Source: Chitinophagaceae bacterium
GTDB taxonomy: Bacteria > Bacteroidota > Bacteroidia > Chitinophagales > UBA10324
Assembly (NCBI GenBank): GCA_016704325.1
Contig: JADJAG010000008.1
Span: 1,116,001-1,180,000 of the forward strand
Direction: 5' to 3'
DNA length: 64,000 bases
The notes below the pieces were generated by a model. That model searched no databases. It was given only the letters and a program-made list of their open reading frames with translations, and was not told where the DNA came from. Below, piece by piece: positions 45,841 through 54,562 of the stretch (position 1 is the first letter of the stretch; each line of letters begins with the position of its first letter). The translations under genes were made by a program, and so were the position numbers.

Positions 45841-45880
45841 GAAAAACCCTTTCTGTTATTTAAATCAGAAAGGGTTTTTC
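45841..45880. terminator. bidirectional intrinsic terminator
   Basis: A perfect 15-base stem (GAAAAACCCTTTCTG with CAGAAAGGGTTTTTC) around a 10-base AT loop lies between the convergent LRR cargo gene and trxA. A-rich and T-rich flanks let it serve both strands. Confidence 0.92.
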
Positions 45881-45898
45881 AGGTGAGCTATTGATTTG

Positions 45899-46219
45899 TT
45901 AAGACATATGCGATTTAAGTTTTGCTTCCAACACAGATTTAGATACTACTCCAACCTGTTTGTCAACCAGCTGACCATTCTTAAAAAATAATATGGTAGG
46001 GATACTGCGAATTCCATACTGCATGGCAGTTTCCGGATTGTCATCCACATTCACTTTGCCTATTACCGCTTTACCTGCGTATTCATTCGAAAGTTCTTCC
46101 ACCACCGGGCCAATCATCCGGCAAGGGCCACACCATTCAGCCCAAAAGTCAACCAGTGCAACATTGTTTTTTTCCAAGACCGTTTCTTTGAAATTGGAAT
46201 CAGTTAATTGTACAGCCAT
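45899..46219 (-). CDS. trxA: thioredoxin
   Basis: 106 residues, the normal thioredoxin length. Active site WCGPC at about residues 30-34 (VDFWAEWCGPCRMIGPVVEEL), the cis-proline loop RSIPTILFFKNGQ and the closing GVVSKSVLEAKL. Cytosolic disulfide reductase for ribonucleotide reductase and others. No signal peptide. A perfect terminator lies just beyond the stop, and an exact -7 box about 80 bases upstream. Confidence 0.96.
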   Translation of the reverse strand: MAVQLTDSNFKETVLEKNNVALVDFWAEWCGPCRMIGPVVEELSNEYAGKAVIGKVNVDDNPETAMQYGIRSIPTILFFKNGQLVDKQVGVVSKSVLEAKLKSHMS

Positions 46220-46297
46220 TTTTTATTTATTTAAGTTTTGAAATCAATCAGTCCTTGAAACAAAGAAGCTACTCAATAGTTCCCTTTTCAAGGGCAG

Positions 46298-46305
46298 CAA
46301 AGTTA
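46298..46305 (-). promoter_or_regulatory. -7 box for trxA
   Basis: The minus strand reads TAACTTTG, an exact match, 79 bases upstream of the trxA ATG. Confidence 0.45.
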
Positions 46306-46484
46306 TACTTTATGTTGCGAAAGGGGCGCCTTTCTATAGTAGCTGTTGATAACCTGTGAATTACGAGGCCGTTTTTTCATTAATTAAGTTAACAGCCGTA
46401 AAATATAATTGAATATCAGCCATAACATATTAACTATTGTGTGTGAAATTCAGTATTCAACAATTAATATCCGGTACTTGGTTA

Positions 46485-46859
46485 TTATTCCTCTTCACGT
46501 TTATCAAGCTTTTGCGCAAGCCGGTAATGCAGCGCTTTCTTCCCGGGTGTTTCTTCCATTAGTTTCCAGTTTACGAGGTCAATCATCACTTTCTTCACAT
46601 ACTGTTCAATATCTCCATCAAAGTGATGACCTATCTCTTTGTTTAACTCTATCACCAGGGTTGCCGGTGTCACTTCCTCTTTCTTCCATAAGATAGTAAT
46701 TATGGTCTGCCGCACAAGGTCCCGCTTCAACAAGTCGGGTTGAAACAAAACATCGGAAACAGGTTCTTCCATTGTTTGCTTTTTCACTTTTGCTTTTTTC
46801 TTCGGAACTGCCGTTACTTTTTTCAAAGGAGTTTTCCCGGCAGGCATCTTTTTTTTCAC
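46485..46859 (-). CDS. hypothetical protein with Lys-rich tail and possible winged-helix domain
   Basis: 124 residues. The first 30 are Lys/Pro-rich (KKKMPAGKTPLKKVTAVPKK), like DNA- or RNA-binding tails. Residues 40-115 look helical with a beta hairpin at the end (RDLVRQTIITILWKKEEVTPATLVIELN; VKKVMIDLVNWKLMEETPGKKALHYRLA), which fits a small winged-helix shape. No family was recognised. It is encoded 117 bases downstream of dnaE on the same strand. Coding status is supported by length, ATG and composition only. Confidence 0.6.
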   Translation of the reverse strand: MKKKMPAGKTPLKKVTAVPKKKAKVKKQTMEEPVSDVLFQPDLLKRDLVRQTIITILWKKEEVTPATLVIELNKEIGHHFDGDIEQYVKKVMIDLVNWKLMEETPGKKALHYRLAQKLDKREEE

Positions 46860-46976
46860 AGCACAGCTATTTGACCGTGAACCTACAATAATAATATTCG
46901 CCTACCAATAGCTTCAGGCGATAACATTAATTTGTATGCAAGGCACAAAGCAGTATTTTCTGCTAATCTTAACCTG

Positions 46977-49900
46977 TTAATTGAGCTTCAGTTCTACTTC
47001 CGGCAAGTCACTTACCAACTGCATAAATTCTTCGCTTAGATTGACAGCGGCTTTTTGCGCATTGAAGTTAAGAGAAAAGTTATCTGAAACATCATTTACC
47101 TGGATAGCCACCGGAAAATTGCCCTTGTTTTTTGTAAGCAGGTCTTCAATCTTCAGAATCAGGATGTCATTAACATCTGTCAATGATACATTCAAGGTAA
47201 CTCTCTTTGTAAGCCGCTCCCTGATATCCTGAAGTAACTGTATGGAAACAATCTTTAACTCATAACGGTCTTCCGAGTTATAACGTAACTGGTACTTTCC
47301 TTTTACAAACAGCATGGTGCCTTCAGACAGAAAATGCTTCATCTTCAGATAATCCTCACCAAATAAAACCAGTTCTGTTGTTCCGGTGAAATCTTCAATA
47401 CTGAAGGTACCGAAAGGTTTTCCATTCTTGCTTACCCTGTGTTCCACCGTAGTTACGATGCCTGCAATGGCTGCATCCTGATTTTTATACTGTTCAAGAT
47501 CTGCGATAGAACTTGTACAGAAGTTAGTCATCTCCAGTTTATAATCTTCAAGAGGATGGCCGGATAAATACACGCCTGTTACTTCCTTTTCCCTTTTCAG
47601 TTTCACCAATCCGGGCCACATTTCCGCCTGCGGCAGTGCAGGATTTCGCATTTCTTCATGCGCGACATCGCCAAACAACGTTTGCATTTTTACATTTGCC
47701 CTTGCCTGATCAGCCGCTGCATTTTTGATAGATTTTTCAATAGCGGTAATTGTTTCACCGGGAAGTACCGCAAAGTATTGCGCACGGTGTGTGCCTTCAA
47801 AACAATCGAATGCGCCGGCAGCAGCGAGACTCTCAGCGGCCTTTTTATTCAAAGACCGTGAACTCACTCTTTTGGTGAGATCAAACAGGTTCTTATAGGG
47901 TCCCTTCTGTTCGCGTTCTGTTACAATTGCGACCACAGCAGCTTCACCTACTCCCTTAATTGCTGAAAGTGAAAAACGGATTTCCCCTTTTTTGTTGGCG
48001 GTAAACTTCAGTTCACTTTCATTGATGTCGGGACCCAATGTAACGATATGACATCTTTTGGTTTCATTCAGATAGTACTGCGTATCGTCCGTGGACCCCA
48101 TATAATTGGAAAGTGTGGCGGCCATAAACTCAGGCGGATAGTTTGCTTTAAGATAAGCAGTCTGATAAGCAATGATTGCATATCCTGCAGAATGTGACCG
48201 GTTAAAACCATACTCCGCAAATTTCTCCATAATGGTAAATACCTCTTCCGCTGCTTTTCCATCAATACCTTTATTTTTAGCACCTTCTACAAAAATGGCT
48301 CGTTGCTTCTGCATCTCTGCCATATTCTTTTTCCCCATGGCCCGACGCAACAAATCTGCCGCACCGAGAGTATAGCCTGCCATAATCTGTGCAGCCTGCA
48401 TAATTTGCTCCTGGTATACCATGATTCCATTGGTCGGTTTCAACACTTCTTCCAGCAATGGATGCGGGTATACAACTTTCTTACGTCCGTGCTTCCTGTC
48501 GATATAATCCGGAATATAGTTCATCGGCCCCGGGCGATACAAGGCATTCATGGCTATGAGGTCTTCAATATGGGTTGGTTTTAATTCACGCAGGTATTTT
48601 CGCATACCGGGCGATTCAAACTGAAAAATGCCGATGGTATCTCCCCGTTGAAATAGCTCAAAAGTCTTGATATCGTCGAATGGTATTTTGTCGAGATCAA
48701 TATCAACAGCATGATTTTTCAGTATGTCAGCCAAGGCATCCTTTAAAATGGAAAGTGTTTTCAGTCCGAGGAAATCCATCTTGAGCAAACCCGCATCTTC
48801 AATAAGCTTTCCTTCATATTGTGTTACAAGTAGCGTCGAGTCCTTGGGAGAAATGACCGGAATGTGATCACGGATATCACTTGGCGCAATAATAACTCCG
48901 GCTGCATGTATGCCATGGTGCCTGGTACAACCTTCCAGTGTTTCGGCAATACGAATGGTTTTTTTGATAAGCGGATCAGGGCTGTTGCGCAGGGCAGCCA
49001 GTTCTTTCACCTCACTATAGGCACGCGCGAAGCTCATGCCTGGCATTTCAGGAATCAGTTTGGCAATTCTGTTTGATTCAGGTAATGGAAGGCCTAATAC
49101 ACGAGCTACATCGCGAATGCCGGTTTTGGGGCCCATCGTTCCAAAGGTGATGATCTGCGCCACCTGGTTCTGCCCGTATTTTTGTACCACATAATCAATC
49201 ACACGCTGACGACCTGCATCGTCAAAATCAATATCCATATCGGGCATGGATACTCTTTCAGGATTCAGAAAGCGTTCAAAAAGCAGGTTGTAGTGGAGCG
49301 GATCAACATTGGTGATACCAATGCAATAGGCAACGGCAGAGCCTGCTGCAGAACCACGGCCGGGTCCAACCCATACACCCAGCTTCTTGGCTTCATTAAT
49401 GAAATCCTGAACAATCAGAAAGTAGCCGGAAAAGCCTGTCTTCTCGATAATACCCAATTCATATTGCAATCGCTCACGTACCTGATCGGTGATAATATCA
49501 TAACGATGTTTTGCACCCTGCCAGGTAAGGTGTTCCAGGTATTGTTGATTGGTAGCATATCCCGGAGGAAGCGGGAAAAATGGCAAGAGTATTTTTTTCT
49601 TCAGGTCGAGCGGCTCAATCTTGGAAACCACTTCTATCGTATTATCCAGCGCTTCAGGTATGTCGATAAAACGCTCTTCCATCTGTGCCTTGGTTTTAAA
49701 GAAAAACTGGTTGTTAGAAAACCGCATGCGCCCCGGATCGTCAAATGCTTTATTCGTTTGAAGACATAACAGGATATCCTGTGCTTCAGAATCTTCCTGG
49801 TTTACATAATGCGAATCGTTGGTGGCAATAACCTTCACATTGTATTTACGCGCAAAACGAACCAATACCTGGTTTACTTTATCCTGTTCAGGTATTCCAT

Positions 49901-50456
49901 GGCGTTGCAACTCAATGTAATAATCCTCACCAAACACAGCCAGCCAGTCTTTCAGAATGCTTTCAGCTTCCGCTTCTGACTTGTATAGGATATGTTGTGG
50001 AATAATTCCTGCCAGGCAACAACTGGTTGCGATAACACCTTCACTATACTGCTTGATCAGATCAAAATCTATACGCGGATTATAGTAATATCCATCGATG
50101 AAGCCGAGTGAACAAAGCTTCATCAGATTTTTATAACCGGTTTCATTTTTTGCAAGCAAGACCTGGTGAAAAGCCTTCTTGCCGCGGGTTCCATCTTCAT
50201 CGTTACCAAAACCTGCTATCAGCTCCTTCTTAAAACGATCAGGAACCACATAAAACTCGCAACCTACGATAGGCAGTATATTTTTTTTATGTGCTTCCTT
50301 CACAAACTGAAATACACCAAACATGTTACCATGATCGGTAATGGCAATCGCCTTCATTTCCTCTTTCACTGCCTTATCGATCAATGAAGAGATATCAGCA
50401 GCTCCATCGAGGAGGGAATATTGTGTATGACAATGTAAATGACAAAAATCCGGCAT
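46977..50456 (-). CDS. dnaE: DNA polymerase III alpha subunit
   Basis: Main replicative polymerase, 1159 residues. N-terminal PHP domain (FCHLHCHTQYSLLDGAADI), polymerase core with the catalytic aspartates in PDMDIDFDDAGR, GRGSAAGSAVAY and YEFNRSHS-like GFNRSHSAGYAIIAY, then the helix-hairpin-helix segment and an OB-fold (AAIAGIVTTVEHRVSKNGKPFG). The chain is complete, ending VELKLN. No obvious operon partner, though the hypothetical gene at 46.5 kb lies downstream. An exact -7 box sits about 112 bases upstream. Confidence 0.97.
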   Translation of the reverse strand: MPDFCHLHCHTQYSLLDGAADISSLIDKAVKEEMKAIAITDHGNMFGVFQFVKEAHKKNILPIVGCEFYVVPDRFKKELIAGFGNDEDGTRGKKAFHQVLLAKNETGYKNLMKLCSLGFIDGYYYNPRIDFDLIKQYSEGVIATSCCLAGIIPQHILYKSEAEAESILKDWLAVFGEDYYIELQRHGIPEQDKVNQVLVRFARKYNVKVIATNDSHYVNQEDSEAQDILLCLQTNKAFDDPGRMRFSNNQFFFKTKAQMEERFIDIPEALDNTIEVVSKIEPLDLKKKILLPFFPLPPGYATNQQYLEHLTWQGAKHRYDIITDQVRERLQYELGIIEKTGFSGYFLIVQDFINEAKKLGVWVGPGRGSAAGSAVAYCIGITNVDPLHYNLLFERFLNPERVSMPDMDIDFDDAGRQRVIDYVVQKYGQNQVAQIITFGTMGPKTGIRDVARVLGLPLPESNRIAKLIPEMPGMSFARAYSEVKELAALRNSPDPLIKKTIRIAETLEGCTRHHGIHAAGVIIAPSDIRDHIPVISPKDSTLLVTQYEGKLIEDAGLLKMDFLGLKTLSILKDALADILKNHAVDIDLDKIPFDDIKTFELFQRGDTIGIFQFESPGMRKYLRELKPTHIEDLIAMNALYRPGPMNYIPDYIDRKHGRKKVVYPHPLLEEVLKPTNGIMVYQEQIMQAAQIMAGYTLGAADLLRRAMGKKNMAEMQKQRAIFVEGAKNKGIDGKAAEEVFTIMEKFAEYGFNRSHSAGYAIIAYQTAYLKANYPPEFMAATLSNYMGSTDDTQYYLNETKRCHIVTLGPDINESELKFTANKKGEIRFSLSAIKGVGEAAVVAIVTEREQKGPYKNLFDLTKRVSSRSLNKKAAESLAAAGAFDCFEGTHRAQYFAVLPGETITAIEKSIKNAAADQARANVKMQTLFGDVAHEEMRNPALPQAEMWPGLVKLKREKEVTGVYLSGHPLEDYKLEMTNFCTSSIADLEQYKNQDAAIAGIVTTVEHRVSKNGKPFGTFSIEDFTGTTELVLFGEDYLKMKHFLSEGTMLFVKGKYQLRYNSEDRYELKIVSIQLLQDIRERLTKRVTLNVSLTDVNDILILKIEDLLTKNKGNFPVAIQVNDVSDNFSLNFNAQKAAVNLSEEFMQLVSDLPEVELKLN

Positions 50457-50567
50457 GTTCGCGCTTTTATAAATTCATCAACAGGTAAATAATCAAAACT
50501 ATTCAGTAGCTGCACTAAAAGAGCGCATTCAATTCTTATCAGGAAGCTCAAATCGCTTTGAATGTGC

Positions 50568-50575
50568 CAAACATA
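50568..50575 (-). promoter_or_regulatory. possible -7 box for dnaE
   Basis: The minus strand reads TATGTTTG, an exact match, just after the yciH stop and 112 bases ahead of dnaE. Confidence 0.35.
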
Positions 50576-50578
50576 TTC

Positions 50579-50911
50579 CTATTTAGCCTTATAACCCATT
50601 TCCACCAGTAACTTCACCACCCTTTCTTTTTGTTCTCCCTGTATAAGAATTAGTCCATCCTTTGATGTGCCACCAACACCACATTTTTTCTTCAATAATT
50701 GTCCGAGTTCATCCAGGTCAGTAGCAGAACCGATAAAGCCATCCACTACGGTAACGGACTTTCCCCCACGGTGGTTTTTTTCAATTCGCACCCTGAGTTG
50801 CTGTTGCCGGCCGGGTAGGGTAGCAGGAATTTCACTTTGTGTCTGTTTCAGTTGAAATTCCGGATTCGTCGAATAAACTACTCCCCTCAGGTTCTTATTT
50901 TTATTTGACAT
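50579..50911 (-). CDS. yciH: SUI1/eIF1-like translation factor (YciH family)
   Basis: 110 residues. C-terminal SUI1 domain: LRVRIEKNHRGGKSVTVVDGFIGSATDLDELGQLLKKKCGVGGTSKDGLILIQGEQKERVVKLLVEMGYKAK is the full family pattern, broken here only in description. The N-terminal 40 residues are polar and variable. YciH resembles eukaryotic eIF1 and influences start-site selection on some messages. An exact -7 box lies about 53 bases upstream. Confidence 0.92.
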   Translation of the reverse strand: MSNKNKNLRGVVYSTNPEFQLKQTQSEIPATLPGRQQQLRVRIEKNHRGGKSVTVVDGFIGSATDLDELGQLLKKKCGVGGTSKDGLILIQGEQKERVVKLLVEMGYKAK

Positions 50912-50963
50912 GGGTGCTGGAATCTTGCTTGAAAATTGGAAAAATGTATTGCGTTTAATACTT

Positions 50964-50971
50964 CAAAGTTA
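50964..50971 (-). promoter_or_regulatory. -7 box for yciH
   Basis: The minus strand reads TAACTTTG, an exact match, 53 bases ahead of the yciH ATG. Confidence 0.45.
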
Positions 50972-51159
50972 CAGTAATCAGCATAGCAGGATGATTCATT
51001 TTTTCCACATGAGTATCATTATATATGGCTTTTTGTATTACACATTAGTATCACTGTTTATATAAATTCAACTTTTGACTTAGCTCGTTTGGAAAGCGGC
51101 TGGTAACACATAAATTACTACTTTTACTGCTCCCGAAAATGAAATAAATTTCAAGAAGC

Positions 51160-53079
51160 ATGGTATCAAAGTTTTACAAGTTACTGGTCATTTCCGTTGC
51201 ATATATTTCCATTGGTTGTATTGCTTTTGGTCAACTTCCTGCACAAGTTTCAGAAATAGGTCCTACTTCTGTACGCGTTAGCTGGCAAGGAAGTGACGAT
51301 AATTTGGAAGCCATTCGTTACAGAAAAACCGGAGATTCAGATTGGATTACTCTTTTAACAGGCTCATCGACAACCTTGAAAATAAGTAACCTGAAACCAA
51401 AAACCAGTTATGAATACCAGGTAAAGACAGGCATTCTGAATGGCTACGAAACATGGTCTGCTTCAGAAAAAATGCTGACTATTGGAAGACCTAACCTGTT
51501 AGTTATATTGGTGGATGACGGGCGTTATGATAATTATACAGTAACCGGTGGTCCTGCTTTCTTTCAGACTCCTATTATTAACAGTATCGCAGAAGAAGGA
51601 GCTAATTTCGAGTATTGTTTCCCTTCATTATCGACTTGTTCCCCATCCAGGGCATCCATTGTTACCGGAACATACCCACACCACCATGGTGTGTTTTCCA
51701 ATGCGCTAGTCGATACAATGTTGTTACCGACAGTGGCAACTATTTTACAAGATTCCGGATATTATACCGGTTTTGTCGGTAAATATGGTTTCGAAAAATG
51801 GCCTATTGCCGGATATGACTATTTTTTACAATCGTCAAGTGATCCTTATTGGAATGTGCCATACGATACTCCAACCGGAAATGACTTCATACCCGGCCAT
51901 AAAACCACCGTATTTACAAACGCTGCCAAAGATTTCCTGAGTTCAGTACCGCCTGATAAACCTTTCTGTCTTTTTCTCTTTCACAAAGCTCCGCATGTAC
52001 CCTTCGAACCGAGGCCTGCCGACAGTGCATTGTACCTGACGGAAACCATGCCTTTTCCTGATAACTTTTTTCCTTACACGGAGTCTTATCCGAGTTACCT
52101 TTATGAATGTCATAATTTTGGCAATACAGAAGATACCGTTGTATATGAATGGCTGAAATACTACCAGTTGCTTGCCGGTGTTGAATGGAGTGTAGGTGCT
52201 GTACTTACCAAAATTGAAAATATGGGTGTATTAGACAGCACATTGATCATGTATACCAGTGATAATGGACTCTTAAAAGGTGAGCACTATTTGCGTGGTA
52301 AACAATTAGCCCAGGAGGAATCTATTCGTCTGCCTATGTTTATCCGTTATCCTGCCTGGTATACTCCTGGTACCGTAATTAGCGATCAGATGGTGATGAA
52401 TATTGACATTGCTCCAACCTTGATAGATGCCGCTGGCTTTAACAACCCGGCGAATATGGATGGCTGGTCTATTCATGATATTACCACCGGCGTTAAATCC
52501 CGAAAGGAATTCCTGCTTGAATTTTACTATAGAGATGATTGTACGCCTACCATGTATGCCGTAAGATCATTCGATTACAAATATGTTTACAGCGCCTGCG
52601 ATAGTGTGGTAGAAGAATTTTATGATCTTATTAACGATCCGAAGGAGAACATCAATAAAATAAACTATGCATCTCTTCAGGATTTAATTCAAACTTATCG
52701 TTACAAACTTGATACACTTCGCCAGTTTTATGGTGACACCATTCTGACTGATACCATTATCAATTGCGAACTGTTAAACAATATTGCGACCGGAATTGAG
52801 AATGAAAGTGATGATGAACCGGAATCAGGTATTTTGTATGCATCAGTCTTCCCGAATCCGGGTCATGATTTAATTACCGTCAGTTGGTCATTCCTATATA
52901 CTAAAGAAACAGAAGTGCTTATTACCGACATAACCGGCAGGCAAGTTTTTTTCAACGCCTACCGTAATGATTCCAACCGGAATATCTCCATAGATTCAGA
53001 AAACTGGCAGACCGGTATGTACCTGATCTCAATAAGATCCGGAGACCAGGAAAAAGTGTTGAAGTATGTGAAGCAATAG
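51160..53079 (+). CDS. sulfatase with FN3 domain and T9SS C-terminal sorting domain
   Basis: 639 residues. Signal peptide (about 1-24), a fibronectin type III domain (about 27-108; VSEIGPTSVRVSWQG), then the sulfatase domain. Metal-binding DD at 119-120 and the activating motif C160-SPSR164 (formylglycine site) are present, plus YTSDNGLLKGEHYLRGK. The end (from about 565) is a type A T9SS sorting domain (VFPNPGHDLITVSW to VLKYVKQ). It would hydrolyse sulfate esters, perhaps of sulfated polysaccharides, outside the cell. Its maturation enzyme (FGE or anSME) is not in this window. Lone gene with no neighbouring glycan genes. Confidence 0.9.
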   Translation: MVSKFYKLLVISVAYISIGCIAFGQLPAQVSEIGPTSVRVSWQGSDDNLEAIRYRKTGDSDWITLLTGSSTTLKISNLKPKTSYEYQVKTGILNGYETWSASEKMLTIGRPNLLVILVDDGRYDNYTVTGGPAFFQTPIINSIAEEGANFEYCFPSLSTCSPSRASIVTGTYPHHHGVFSNALVDTMLLPTVATILQDSGYYTGFVGKYGFEKWPIAGYDYFLQSSSDPYWNVPYDTPTGNDFIPGHKTTVFTNAAKDFLSSVPPDKPFCLFLFHKAPHVPFEPRPADSALYLTETMPFPDNFFPYTESYPSYLYECHNFGNTEDTVVYEWLKYYQLLAGVEWSVGAVLTKIENMGVLDSTLIMYTSDNGLLKGEHYLRGKQLAQEESIRLPMFIRYPAWYTPGTVISDQMVMNIDIAPTLIDAAGFNNPANMDGWSIHDITTGVKSRKEFLLEFYYRDDCTPTMYAVRSFDYKYVYSACDSVVEEFYDLINDPKENINKINYASLQDLIQTYRYKLDTLRQFYGDTILTDTIINCELLNNIATGIENESDDEPESGILYASVFPNPGHDLITVSWSFLYTKETEVLITDITGRQVFFNAYRNDSNRNISIDSENWQTGMYLISIRSGDQEKVLKYVKQ

Positions 53080-53107
53080 TGACCTCAAGAGAAAAAAGAA
53101 CGCAACA

Positions 53108-53941
53108 TTACATTGCTTTCAGACTAAGGTCAAGGCTTTTATACGAATGTGTTAGCGCTCCAACAGAAATAAAATCAACACCGGTGGCTGCAATGCTGCG
53201 TACGGTTTCTAATTGAACACCCCCTGATGCTTCTGTTTCCACACGTTTGTTAATGAGCTGTACAGCTTTTCTGGTATCTTCCAATGAGAAATTGTCCAGC
53301 ATAATCCTGTCAACGCCGCCTGTTTTTAATACCAGTTCAACCTCTTCAAGATTACGCGCTTCAATTTCTACACGAAGCTCCAGTTTATTTTTTACCAGGT
53401 ATTTCCGTGTTGCAGAGATAGCTGCTACAATACCGCCTGCATAGTCGATGTGATTGTCTTTGATCAGGATCATATCAAACAACCCGAAGCGGTGATTGTG
53501 CCCGCCTCCAATGCGCACTGCGAGCTTCTCTGCCGCACGAAACAATGGAGTAGTCTTACGGGTATCCAGAATTCTGGCAGGAAAGCCTTCCACTCTTTTT
53601 ACATATTCATGGGTTAGGGTAGCAATGCCACTCATACGCTGCATGCAATTCAAAGCCAGGCGTTCACCGGTTAGAATCGCATGTGCATTTCCTGAAAGTT
53701 CAAAGGCTATCTCTCCAGGTTTAACCTGTGCACCATCAGCAATTATCAGGTGGAACCTGATTGCCGGATCCAGTTGGTAAAATATCTTCTGTGCGAGTTC
53801 AACACCAGCAAGTATGCCCGAATCTTTAATGAGTAAATGAGCCTTACCTTTCGCATCAGGACGAATGCATGAATGGGAGGTATGATCACCGTCCCTGATA
53901 TCTTCTTCTAAAGCTTGTTTTATAAAGTTATCCCAATACAC
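53108..53941 (-). CDS. nadC: nicotinate-nucleotide pyrophosphorylase (carboxylating)
   Basis: Makes nicotinate mononucleotide from quinolinate and PRPP in NAD synthesis. 277 residues. Typical pieces: EEDIRDGDHTSHSCI, LTGERLALNCMQRMSGIATLT, ILDTRKTTPLFRAAEKLAVRIGGGHNHRFGLFDMILIKDNHI, and the end ISVGALTHSYKSLDLSLKAM. Start and the stop of the preceding DUF4783 gene overlap by one base, so they form an operon. Confidence 0.96.
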   Translation of the reverse strand: MYWDNFIKQALEEDIRDGDHTSHSCIRPDAKGKAHLLIKDSGILAGVELAQKIFYQLDPAIRFHLIIADGAQVKPGEIAFELSGNAHAILTGERLALNCMQRMSGIATLTHEYVKRVEGFPARILDTRKTTPLFRAAEKLAVRIGGGHNHRFGLFDMILIKDNHIDYAGGIVAAISATRKYLVKNKLELRVEIEARNLEEVELVLKTGGVDRIMLDNFSLEDTRKAVQLINKRVETEASGGVQLETVRSIAATGVDFISVGALTHSYKSLDLSLKAM

Positions 53942-54360
53942 TATTTCTGCTTTTCAAACCGCATTTCCTGAATCGTAGACGCCGTACCCTTCTGCTTCAC
54001 ATAAAAATACACCCTGAATGACTGATTCGATGATTTCAACGGGCCAATACCATAAGATGATCCTTCTCCGGAATTGCCACGATGCACCACTTCAAATGAT
54101 TGCACCGGGTTTTTGGAAAAGAAATCACGTAACACCATTTCAGCCTGCACTTTGCTGTACACAGATTCTTTATCGAGTATGGTGATTTCAACACTTGTGT
54201 CAAAGAATTTTGCCACCTCCTTTGCATTTCCGCTTCTGATTGCATTGGCAATATTATCAACAATATCGAAGTTGGAAAAAACTGTTACCGGAATAGCAAT
54301 CATTAAAAAAAGTATGAATCCCCTCATGCCCCTTAGTATCATTGTAGATGTTTTTGACAA
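53941..54360 (-). CDS. DUF4783 exported protein
   Basis: 139 residues with an N-terminal hydrophobic signal (FILFLMIAIPVTVFS). The mature part follows the DUF4783 pattern (IVDNIANAIRSGNAKEVAKFFDTSVEITI; SYGIGPLKSSNQSFRVYFYVK), an NTF2-like small fold. Function unknown; periplasmic by the signal. Its position directly before nadC, sharing a base, is, from memory, conserved in Bacteroidota. A CGAAGGTA (minus TACCTTCG) near-box lies about 70 bases upstream. Confidence 0.85.
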   Translation of the reverse strand: MSKTSTMILRGMRGFILFLMIAIPVTVFSNFDIVDNIANAIRSGNAKEVAKFFDTSVEITILDKESVYSKVQAEMVLRDFFSKNPVQSFEVVHRGNSGEGSSYGIGPLKSSNQSFRVYFYVKQKGTASTIQEMRFEKQK

Positions 54361-54540
54361 TTTATTAACAAAAATACTGCCAACAGCGTTAACTTTTAGT
54401 GCTAAATGAAAATTGTTGGATCAAGTGCAAACGAAGGTAATAAAGATTTGCCTACTGCTATTCAACGCTTTAAAACCTTACAATCACAGTATAAACCTCC
54501 CTGCTTGATTTATTGTGTTGTAATTTTATCCTCAATCTTG

Positions 54541-54548
54541 TACGTTTG
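54541..54548 (+). promoter_or_regulatory. -33/-7 promoter for gpmI
   Basis: TACGTTTG is an exact -7 match; GTTG at 54517-54520, 20 bases upstream, is a plausible -33 element. The ATG is 15 bases downstream. The best-formed promoter in the window. Confidence 0.6.
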
Positions 54549-54562
54549 GGAACTTATAATTT

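Noticed and set aside
46899..46920. CGCCT/AGGCG inverted repeat as a dnaE terminator
   Set aside because: The stem is only 5 base pairs with a 12-base loop and the tail is AT-mixed rather than a T-run.
49182..49769. 195-residue ORF on the plus strand inside dnaE
   Set aside because: It is antisense to a conserved, complete DnaE and shows no signal or family of its own.
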